The position numbers and the translations under genes are program-made. Positions 1-5,178 of a stretch of DNA of 5,178 nucleotides are shown one piece after another. This DNA comes from Draconibacterium orientale. Lineage in GTDB: Bacteria > Bacteroidota > Bacteroidia > Bacteroidales > UBA12170. The stretch's first letter is position 1, and each line of letters begins with the position of its first letter. Location of the stretch: assembly GCA_020718315.1 (NCBI GenBank), contig DYSK01000127.1, forward strand, positions 1 to 5,178. The letters run 5' to 3'. Under the pieces are notes generated by a model. The model was not told the origin of the DNA and made no database searches. It worked only from the letters and a program-made list of their open reading frames with translations.

Positions 1-70
1 GCTCGTTTTGGCTCTGCTTTTTGTGATGATAAAAGAGATTTATCCGAAAATAGCTTCAAAAAAATCCTGA
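1..70 (+). CDS. C-terminal end of a probable membrane protein (partial, cut by left window edge)
   Basis: Reading from base 2, the frame gives 22 codons and then two adjacent stops, TGA TGA, at 68-73. The visible peptide starts with a hydrophobic run (LVLALLFVMI) and ends in a lysine-rich tail (KEIYPKIASKKS). That pattern is typical of the last transmembrane segment and cytoplasmic tail of an inner-membrane protein. In a polysaccharide locus this could be a polymerase, ligase or acyltransferase, but too little is visible to name it. A competing frame from base 1 stays open to a stop at 139-141, but its peptide is polar with scattered Cys and Trp and looks like an out-of-frame translation. The choice between frames rests on composition alone. 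Confidence 0.4.
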   Translation, partial: LVLALLFVMIKEIYPKIASKKS

Positions 71-160
71 TGAAACATCCTCGACCAAACAATTTCGACA
101 CACAGGCGGATGATTATCGTGGATGTAGCATCTGGCCTTAAACCGTAAAATTATAAACAG
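71..160. other. Short intergenic region before the first glycosyltransferase
   Basis: About 90 bases separate the inferred upstream stop from the glycosyltransferase ATG. I see no convincing -7/-33 promoter pair, hairpin with T-run or Shine-Dalgarno sequence. The last 25 bases before the ATG are A/T-rich, as is usual for translated leaders in Bacteroidota. Two very short open stretches, ATG at 70-72 to the stop at 139-141 and ATG at 110-112 to the stop at 143-145, are too short and featureless to call. The downstream glycosyltransferase may therefore be co-transcribed with the partial gene to the left. Confidence 0.4.
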
Positions 161-1471
161 ATGAATAAGCCGATCAAACTTCTACTTTGTACATACTATT
201 GGCCGCCAAGTGGTGGTGCGGGTGTTCAGAGAAGTTTGAAATTTGCCAAATATCTGCAGGAATATTCGGTTGTTCCAACCATTCTCACTGTAGAATCCAA
301 ATCGGCTACCTATCCAATTATCGACGAGAGTTTATCGATGGAAATTCCTGAAAATATCCGAATCGTAAGAACCAAAAGTTGGGAGCCATTTGGCATTTAC
401 AGCAGGCTAAGCGGAAAAAAAGAAAGCCCGCAAAGTGGATTTGCAAATGAAGTAAAACCGGGATTGAAAGAAAAAATTTCGCGTTTTATACGTGGAAATT
501 TTTTTCTGCCCGATGCGCGACGCGGATGGAACAAATATGCGCTGTATGAAGCGCAAAAATTAATTGAGAAAAAAGAAATTGACGTCGTTTTGATGAGTAG
601 TCCACCGCATTCGTCGCAGCTTATCGGGCTGAAATTGAAAACAAAATACCACATTCCTTGGGTGGCCGATTTGCGCGATCCGTGGACGGATATTTATTAT
701 TCGAAACAACTTTTTCCTACTTTTTTGGCAAAACATATTGATGCCTATTACGAGCGAAAAGTATTGGAAAATGCGGATAAAATTATTGTTGTGAGCAAAG
801 CGATCAAAAACTTGTTTCTGTCGAAATCAAAAAGGATAAATCCGAATAAAATAATTGTGATTCCAAATGGTTTTGATGAGTCCGATTTTGAAGCGATTCC
901 ACACGAAATGAACGCGGTTTTCACGATTGCTTATACCGGAACTATTGCCGAAACATACGATTTGTCCACTTTTGCTCTGGCTTGCAAAACAAGTTTTGTG
1001 GATCAAAAAATTCCCTTTCTGATTCGGTTTGCAGGCAGTTCCAAATCTGTGGTAGAGCCGCTGTTGGAAAAATACGGTTTATCGAAATTTAGCGAAATTC
1101 TACCGCTTGTTCGTCACCGTAAATCGATCGAAATACTTCAAAAAAGCGATGCGCTTCTTTTGCTCATTCCAAACGTGAAAGAGAATGAAGGCATTTTGAC
1201 GGGAAAGCTATTTGAATATTTAGGCGCACGAAAACCCATTATCGGTATTGGCCCAACTGATGGTGATGCTGCAGAAATCGTAGAAAGTTGCAATGCCGGA
1301 AAAATGATTCCATACGGCGACAATCGACAATTGAGTGCTTATTTGACAAAGCTTTTTGCACAATGGCAAGCCGACGAACTTGAAGTGGCCAACGATCGGG
1401 TTCGCAATTTTACGCGACAAACGCAGACGGAAAATTTATCCAAAGAGCTATTTGAATTGCTGAAGCTTTAA
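161..1471 (+). CDS. GT4-type glycosyltransferase of a surface-polysaccharide locus
   Basis: This 436-residue protein has the layout of a GT-B fold, family 4 glycosyltransferase, which transfers a sugar from a nucleotide-sugar to a lipid-linked acceptor at the cytoplasmic face of the inner membrane. The N-terminal acceptor domain opens with a beta strand and a glycine-rich loop (YYWPPSGGAGVQRS, 12-25). It also carries SSPPHSS (146-152) and ADLRDPW (169-175), which recur in WbuB-like enzymes. The C-terminal donor domain starts near NGFDESDF (236-243) and YTGTI (258-262). It ends with the nucleotide-sugar site around ENEGILTGKLFEYLGARKP (341-359), where Glu352 in FEYLG matches the conserved second Glu of the family. 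There is no signal peptide or membrane span. The segment at 82-110 is charged and probably a family-variable loop. The ATG at 161 is chosen because the first beta strand begins six residues later. The stop overlaps the stop of the convergent dehydrogenase gene. Sugar specificity cannot be read from sequence. Confidence 0.9.
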   Translation: MNKPIKLLLCTYYWPPSGGAGVQRSLKFAKYLQEYSVVPTILTVESKSATYPIIDESLSMEIPENIRIVRTKSWEPFGIYSRLSGKKESPQSGFANEVKPGLKEKISRFIRGNFFLPDARRGWNKYALYEAQKLIEKKEIDVVLMSSPPHSSQLIGLKLKTKYHIPWVADLRDPWTDIYYSKQLFPTFLAKHIDAYYERKVLENADKIIVVSKAIKNLFLSKSKRINPNKIIVIPNGFDESDFEAIPHEMNAVFTIAYTGTIAETYDLSTFALACKTSFVDQKIPFLIRFAGSSKSVVEPLLEKYGLSKFSEILPLVRHRKSIEILQKSDALLLLIPNVKENEGILTGKLFEYLGARKPIIGIGPTDGDAAEIVESCNAGKMIPYGDNRQLSAYLTKLFAQWQADELEVANDRVRNFTRQTQTENLSKELFELLKL

Positions 1472-2469
1472 TCGTCGTTTAAGATGTGGTGAACAAAAGA
1501 CGGAATATCGTAATTTGGTTGGGTAAGCACTTTCTGCAATTCATTGATAATCGCAAATTTTTCGGTCAAATTTTCGTCTTGCGATAGGATTCCGCTAAAA
1601 ATATTGACCGCATTTTTCCCTTCCAAAACCATATTGGAAATATTTTCGGAGAAGAATCCTTTGCCTATCAGTAAGCCCAAAGTTCTGTTTCTACTCAAAT
1701 CGTTCAAAGCCGTAAGTCCAAAATCGCCATAGCCACAATATTTGAAAATTGTTTTCTTAGCTCCACCAAAATGAATGAGAATACTTCGCATTTCGTTGAA
1801 AGCTTTGGTCAGAAACATAAAACGCAGGTTGGGCGAATCGAACTGAGCATCTATAATTCCGGTGGCAATGGCGTAGATATTTTTCATAGTACTCAAGAGC
1901 TCTACTCCACGCAAATCGGTCGAAAAATCGAGATACACATTCGTATCGGCAACAATTTCTTTGAAAAGAGGGAATAATTCTTCGTGTACCGAACCTAAAG
2001 TAAAGGCAGTAGGCATTTTATCAATCAAATCGCGCGCAAAAGTTGGCCCTTTTAAGGTTGCTACTCTTTGACTAACATTGGCCTGAATACTTTCCGCAAT
2101 GGTAAAATGGACATCTTTGCTCAGCCCTTTTGCCATATTTACCAAAATGGCATCCGGTGCAAACAAATGTTTGCTTTCGATTACAAAATCAAGCATCACA
2201 GAGGAAGGAATGGCAAGGAAAATAACGCTGCTTTCTGAGAGGACATTTACATCTCCCGAAGCTTTTAAGCGCCAAGTTAACTTGGTATTCGGGAAATATT
2301 TCTGATTGTATTGGCGTTGATTTATTGAATCAACTACCTGTTCTTCAATAGAATAAAGAATAACTTCTAAATTAGAATTATGCGCAAGTACATTGGCGAG
2401 TGCAGTTCCAATGGCACCGGCTCCAACAATACATATTTTCTTTTTTTCCTCCTCCATATTTTTTGGCAT
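1468..2469 (-). CDS. gpsA: NAD(P)-dependent glycerol-3-phosphate dehydrogenase family protein (GpsA-like)
   Basis: This cytoplasmic enzyme family interconverts dihydroxyacetone phosphate and sn-glycerol-3-phosphate, the backbone for phospholipids and for glycerol-phosphate decorations. The 333 residues fit the usual length. The N-terminal Rossmann domain has a GxGxxG loop (GAGAIG, 16-21) after a short charged leader. NMAKGLS (111-117) and LKGPTFARDL (139-148) match the conserved Lys and substrate-loop regions. The helical C-terminal domain has the probable catalytic Lys196 in TMKNIYAIATGI, Asp249 in GYGDFGLT, and LSRNR (258-262). Several positions differ from the common forms: LKGPT in place of the usual SGPS, TKAFNEM (221-227) in place of TRGLAEM, and an Asp-Asp C-terminus. 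It could therefore be a paralogue rather than the housekeeping enzyme. The start may be Met5 (2455-2457), because the probable -7 box leaves almost no leader for the first ATG. It is divergent from the flippase gene and convergent with the glycosyltransferase gene. Confidence 0.88.
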   Translation of the reverse strand: MPKNMEEEKKKICIVGAGAIGTALANVLAHNSNLEVILYSIEEQVVDSINQRQYNQKYFPNTKLTWRLKASGDVNVLSESSVIFLAIPSSVMLDFVIESKHLFAPDAILVNMAKGLSKDVHFTIAESIQANVSQRVATLKGPTFARDLIDKMPTAFTLGSVHEELFPLFKEIVADTNVYLDFSTDLRGVELLSTMKNIYAIATGIIDAQFDSPNLRFMFLTKAFNEMRSILIHFGGAKKTIFKYCGYGDFGLTALNDLSRNRTLGLLIGKGFFSENISNMVLEGKNAVNIFSGILSQDENLTEKFAIINELQKVLTQPNYDIPSFVHHILNDD

Positions 2470-2477
2470 TAAAGGTG

Positions 2478-2485
2478 CGAAGATA
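2478..2485 (-). promoter_or_regulatory. Probable -7 promoter box for the gpsA-like gene
   Basis: On the minus strand these bases read TATCTTCG, one mismatch from the Bacteroidota -7 consensus TAnnTTTG. They are followed by CACC and then the start codon. I see no clear TTG at the expected -33 distance; the minus strand there reads TTCCG. Transcription would begin only a few bases before the ATG at 2467-2469, giving an almost leaderless message. If translation starts at Met5 instead, the leader would be about 15 bases. Confidence 0.45.
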
Positions 2486-2569
2486 CAATTTTTGCTCTGT
2501 TTTTTCGGAATAAAAAAGTGATAAAGCCATAAACGCGCTTATAAAACACATTAAATTGAAAAATAAGAA

Positions 2570-2597
2570 TTGCGAAGCTATCTATTTTTTACTTTCG
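2570..2597 (+). promoter_or_regulatory. Probable promoter for the flippase gene
   Basis: TACTTTCG at 2590-2597 has one mismatch to the Bacteroidota -7 box TAnnTTTG. A TTG at 2570-2572 could serve as the -33 element. The 17-base spacer is a little shorter than the usual 19-21, so the -33 assignment is weak. A start site just downstream would leave a leader of about 15 bases rich in A and T before the ATG at 2617, with no Shine-Dalgarno sequence, as is normal in this phylum. Confidence 0.45.
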
Positions 2598-2616
2598 TAA
2601 AATATTTAAAAGCGGC

Positions 2617-4110
2617 ATGGGCATCATTCTACGACAAAGTATCAGCGGATTTATTTACACAATTATTGGGGTCGTTCTTGGTTTTTTGATTACTGGATTG
2701 TTTATGCCTCGGTTTTTTCAACCCGAAGAAATTGGCTTGCTTCGCGTTTTGGTTTCCTATGCCAATGTAATGAGCACTTTTGCCATTTTAGGATTTAGCA
2801 TTGTAAGTGTGAAAATATTTCCTGTTTTCAGAGATAATGCAACGAAACATCACGGTTTTTTTGGTTTGTCTTTTTGGATTGGAGTTGTTGGATTTCTGGT
2901 TGCCAGCCTTGTATATCTCGGATTTAGGAATGTCATCTTAGAAAATGGCGTCGAAAAATCGGCTCTCTTTAGTCAGTATTTTTATCCGGTTGTTCCGCTT
3001 ACTTTCTTTTTGATGTTTTATATGGTCATCGATACTTATTTCCGAATCCTCTATCAAACGGTCATTGGAATTGTTTATCGCGAAATTGTACAAAGAGTCT
3101 TGATTATTCTTGTTTTCGCACTTTTTTATCTAAACTATATCAATTTTAATCAAAACGTATATCTGTACTTGGCCTCTTATAGTTTGCCTACAGTCTTTCT
3201 CTTTGGCGCCTTGCTCCGAAAGCACGATTTTAGTTTTATCCCCGATTTCAAATTTCTGAACAAGCCTTTGGTCAAAGAAATAGCGCACGTTGGTCTCTAC
3301 GGAATTTTTAGCAGTCTGGCCGGAATTTTGGTGATCAATATCGATATTCTCATGCTCAATCAGATGCAAGGATTGGCTCAAACCGGAATTTACGCCATCA
3401 CTTTCTTTTTTGGCGCCTTGGTTTTGATTCCTTCGCGTAGTTTGACAAAGATAAGTTCGGTAATAATTGCAGACGCATTCAACAGAGATGATTTGAAAGA
3501 AGTGGATACCATTTACAAAAAGAGCAGCATCAATCTTGGAATTATTGGGATGTTGATTTTGATTGGATTGTGGGGAAATCTCGATAATGTTTTTCATATC
3601 ATTGGCGAAGAATTTCGGTCGGGCCAATGGGTGATCATCATCATTGGCTTCTCAAATTTACTGGATATGTTGATGGGAATCAGCAATCAAATCTTTTTCA
3701 ATTCCAAATATTACACCACTTCGGCCTATTTGAGTTTGTTTTTTATGCTGATGTTGATTCTAACGAATTTGATTTTTATTCCCGAATTCGGAATTTTAGG
3801 TGCCGCTTGGGCTGCGTTGCTGTCAAAATTTATCTACAGTTTGATAAAATATCTTTTCTTGTGGAAAAAATTCAACTTCCAACCATTCGACTGGAAAACC
3901 GTAGCGCTGTTAGCTCTTGGAATAGGAACAGTTTTTCTGGTGAATCTTCTGCCTATTCTGCCAAATTATTTGATAGATATTCTGGTAAGAAGCAGTCTTA
4001 TTAGTTTGATCTTTGGTGTAGGAGTGCTCTTGCTGAATTTAAGCGAAGATGTAAATCAATGGGTTGAAAAGATGTGGACTTTGCTCAAAATATGGAAAAA
4101 CAAAGCTTAA
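2617..4110 (+). CDS. Wzx-like polysaccharide (lipid-linked oligosaccharide) flippase
   Basis: This 497-residue, very hydrophobic protein has about 14 predicted membrane segments. By eye they start near residues 9, 44, 81, 121, 158, 180, 220, 258, 305, 337, 370, 391, 428 and 455, which is the normal count for the MOP/PST superfamily. These proteins move undecaprenyl-diphosphate-linked repeat units from the cytoplasmic to the periplasmic face of the inner membrane in Wzx/Wzy-type synthesis. Family-like features are PRFFQPEEIG after the first span (31-40), Asp243 in NIDILMLNQM of the middle helix, and IPEFGILGAA (388-397). The C-terminus ends in a short basic, amphipathic tail. The start at 2617 places the first span about ten residues in and sits just after a plausible promoter. 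The gene is transcribed away from the dehydrogenase gene and overlaps the convergent methyltransferase gene by four bases. MATE-type transport of another substrate is less likely, given the flanking glycosyltransferases. Confidence 0.88.
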   Translation: MGIILRQSISGFIYTIIGVVLGFLITGLFMPRFFQPEEIGLLRVLVSYANVMSTFAILGFSIVSVKIFPVFRDNATKHHGFFGLSFWIGVVGFLVASLVYLGFRNVILENGVEKSALFSQYFYPVVPLTFFLMFYMVIDTYFRILYQTVIGIVYREIVQRVLIILVFALFYLNYINFNQNVYLYLASYSLPTVFLFGALLRKHDFSFIPDFKFLNKPLVKEIAHVGLYGIFSSLAGILVINIDILMLNQMQGLAQTGIYAITFFFGALVLIPSRSLTKISSVIIADAFNRDDLKEVDTIYKKSSINLGIIGMLILIGLWGNLDNVFHIIGEEFRSGQWVIIIIGFSNLLDMLMGISNQIFFNSKYYTTSAYLSLFFMLMLILTNLIFIPEFGILGAAWAALLSKFIYSLIKYLFLWKKFNFQPFDWKTVALLALGIGTVFLVNLLPILPNYLIDILVRSSLISLIFGVGVLLLNLSEDVNQWVEKMWTLLKIWKNKA

Positions 4111-4646
4111 ATTCGTTTGGCTACCACAGCATAGATTCTTGGATAAAAACGTCTTAATATTGGTCGAAGTCCAATCTTGTTGTCAAAGACTCTCCATTTT
4201 TCGTGATGAATAATTTTCCAGCCTGTTTTTTCCAAAAGGCTGTCGAATTGCCAATCTTCAAACTCATGAAAATGCTGATCCCATTTATCTGTTTTGCTTT
4301 TGTAAGCCTTGGCAAACCACAAATTCAGTGGAATAGTAACAATCAAGCGTTCAGCTTTCAGCTCTTTAAGAATTTGATACGGATTGAGTAAATGCTCAAA
4401 TATTTCGAATGCTGTTGCCACTTTTGTTTCGTGCCGACTGAGCCACAAATAATTTTTGTCCAAATCCATTCCTTTGGGTGTGTTTTGGACCAAATATCCT
4501 TTTTCTTTCATCATTTCAGAAAAAGGATTTTCTTCACCCAAATCAAGTATCGAATCTTGTTTGTGCGGAATATATTTATCCAGCAGTTTAAGCGTATTGT
4601 CGTATCTTAACTTATGCCTGTTTTTATGCGATTTGTCGAAAGTCAT
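4107..4646 (-). CDS. Short class I SAM-dependent methyltransferase
   Basis: This 179-residue soluble protein resembles Methyltransf_23-type enzymes, which move a methyl group from S-adenosylmethionine to an acceptor. In this setting the acceptor would probably be a sugar of the glycan or its non-reducing end. Motif I is SILDLGEENPFSEM (32-45), followed by an acidic end of strand 2 (GMDLDKN, 59-65). The family-typical FEIFEHLLNPYQILKEL lies at 80-96 and strand 5 at RLIVTIPL (100-107). A Trp/His-rich stretch (WDQHFHEFEDW, 122-132) precedes the usual late-domain pattern ending in TGWKI. The glycine-rich loop is atypical, with GEENP replacing the second glycine. No Shine-Dalgarno sequence is visible. 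The gene lies 59 bases downstream of the partial glycosyltransferase on the same strand with no promoter seen between them, so the two are probably one transcript. The substrate is unknown. Confidence 0.78.
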   Translation of the reverse strand: MTFDKSHKNRHKLRYDNTLKLLDKYIPHKQDSILDLGEENPFSEMMKEKGYLVQNTPKGMDLDKNYLWLSRHETKVATAFEIFEHLLNPYQILKELKAERLIVTIPLNLWFAKAYKSKTDKWDQHFHEFEDWQFDSLLEKTGWKIIHHEKWRVFDNKIGLRPILRRFYPRIYAVVAKRI

Positions 4647-4705
4647 TTTGTTTCTTATTAAGAGGTTTAAGTTTTTTTTTGCAGTCTTCTTTTGGCAATG
4701 ATTTT
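4647..4705 (-). other. A-rich intergenic leader between glycosyltransferase and methyltransferase
   Basis: These 59 bases separate the two minus-strand genes. Read on the minus strand, they hold a run of nine A residues (4672-4680) and further A-rich sequence directly before the ATG. There is no TAnnTTTG-like box and no strong hairpin. The stretch probably acts as an untranslated spacer within one message, with the A-rich part aiding ribosome loading in place of a Shine-Dalgarno sequence. The homopolymer is long enough to be prone to slippage, but it lies outside both reading frames as annotated. Confidence 0.4.
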
Positions 4706-5178
4706 TTATAAGTTATCGTACAAAGCAACCAGATTTCTCCCTTCTATCTGTGTGTTGTATTTGGAAACGATGGCTTTGTAACCACTCATTCCATACTCAT
4801 CTATGAGAGAAGGATTCGCGATAAAGAGGTTTAGTTTTTCGGCCAAATCCACAGCGTTTTCCGACTCAAAAACGGCTCCGCACTTATTCTCCACAACAAT
4901 TTCGGCCTGCGGTCTGCAATTGGAAACCACTTGCGGTTTTCTGAAATACATATATTGAAATATTTTGTTGGCCACGCCGGATTCGTGTTGCTTATTTTTG
5001 ATCAAAGGAGAAACGCAAACATCCGAAATATGAATGTAGGAACGAAGAAGGCTGATGTCTTTCCAAGGAAAATAAATTAAAATTTCCTCTTGGATCATTG
5101 GTTCCATCACTTTTTGAAAGTCGTTTTTTTCGGCATTGTCTATCGGTCCAATAAGGAGCAATTTGATGTGATTATACT
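4706..5178 (-). CDS. C-terminal part of a GT4-type glycosyltransferase (partial, cut by right window edge)
   Basis: The frame is open to the window edge, so the true start lies outside; the leucine codon TTG at 5159-5161 is internal. The visible 156 residues form the donor-binding half of a GT-B enzyme. In order they show a strand ending in GP (10-11), a predicted helix-strand around SDVCVSPL (51-58), and the nucleotide-sugar site HESGVANKIFQYM (64-76) followed by KPQVVSN. Next come a CGAVFE strand-turn (99-104) and closing helices that include YGMSGYKAI. In most relatives the position of Gln74 is Glu (FEYM), which contacts the donor sugar or phosphate; Gln is a substitution worth noting, though such variants occur. 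The enzyme would be cytoplasmic or membrane-associated and add one sugar to the repeat unit. It is followed on the same strand by the methyltransferase gene. Sugar specificity is not readable. Confidence 0.85.
   Translation of the reverse strand, partial: YNHIKLLLIGPIDNAEKNDFQKVMEPMIQEEILIYFPWKDISLLRSYIHISDVCVSPLIKNKQHESGVANKIFQYMYFRKPQVVSNCRPQAEIVVENKCGAVFESENAVDLAEKLNLFIANPSLIDEYGMSGYKAIVSKYNTQIEGRNLVALYDNL

Noticed and set aside
110..145. A 12-codon reading frame (MIIVDVASGLKP) just before the left glycosyltransferase.
   Set aside because: It is too short to support as a gene or leader peptide, with no ribosome-binding context or attenuator hairpin after it.
397..654. An 85-codon minus-strand frame inside the left glycosyltransferase gene.
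   Set aside because: It is antisense to a well-supported gene, Ser/Phe/Cys-rich, and shows no family features.
3130..3627. A 165-codon open frame on the minus strand inside the flippase gene.
   Set aside because: It lies wholly opposite a strong membrane-protein gene. Its translation is polar with no recognisable domain, and it has no promoter or leader of its own, so it is a shadow of the flippase codon pattern.
3627..4004. A 125-codon + strand frame overlapping the flippase gene in another phase.
   Set aside because: It has an odd composition rich in His, Phe and Arg, no motif, and is fully contained in the flippase gene, so it is an out-of-frame shadow.
4679..4698. A possible hairpin, TTGC pairing with GCAA, near T-rich sequence, considered as a terminator.
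   Set aside because: The stem is only four base pairs with a 12-base loop. On the minus strand, where the genes run, the adjacent tract is A rather than U, so it would not terminate them.
4456..4701. An 81-codon + strand frame running through the methyltransferase gene and the intergenic spacer.
   Set aside because: It is mostly antisense to the methyltransferase gene. Its hydrophobic tail comes from the T-rich spacer and does not look like a designed membrane segment.
5159..5161. A TTG start for the right-edge glycosyltransferase.
   Set aside because: The frame continues open to the window edge and the protein lacks its whole N-terminal domain from this point, so the TTG is an internal leucine codon.

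Overview
The window looks like chromosomal DNA from a member of the Bacteroidota, probably a flavobacterium-like organism. The evidence is AT-rich coding sequence, starts without Shine-Dalgarno sequences behind A-rich leaders, and intergenic motifs close to the Bacteroidota -7 promoter box (TAnnTTTG). I read it as part of a surface-polysaccharide (O-antigen, capsule or exopolysaccharide) locus. This placement rests on protein motifs and promoter style, not on a database search.

Layout: (1) the left edge (1-70) is probably the last codons of a hydrophobic protein on the + strand, ending in tandem TGA stops. (2) A complete GT4-type glycosyltransferase lies at 161-1471 (+). (3) A complete NAD(P)-dependent glycerol-3-phosphate dehydrogenase family protein (GpsA-like) lies at 1468-2469 (-). 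(4) A divergent promoter region spans 2470-2616. (5) A complete Wzx-like polysaccharide flippase lies at 2617-4110 (+). (6) A short SAM-dependent methyltransferase lies at 4107-4646 (-). (7) The C-terminal part of a second GT4-type glycosyltransferase lies at 4706-5178 (-) and runs off the right edge. No stretch over 300 bases lacks a gene, and I see no tRNA, rRNA, CRISPR array or insertion sequence.

Inferred joint role: the two glycosyltransferases would add sugars to a lipid-linked repeat unit on the cytoplasmic face. The methyltransferase could modify a sugar or cap the chain. The flippase would move the lipid-linked unit across the inner membrane. The GpsA-like enzyme either makes sn-glycerol-3-phosphate for phospholipids, in which case it is a housekeeping neighbour, or supplies glycerol phosphate to the glycan.

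The most unusual feature is architectural. Complete genes alternate strand (+,-,+,-), and both convergent pairs overlap by the same four bases, TTAA, which serves as a stop codon on both strands. I did not find a convincing undescribed system here: the gene content is that of an ordinary glycan locus, and the points worth a second look are the layout, the GpsA-like protein and the start-site question.
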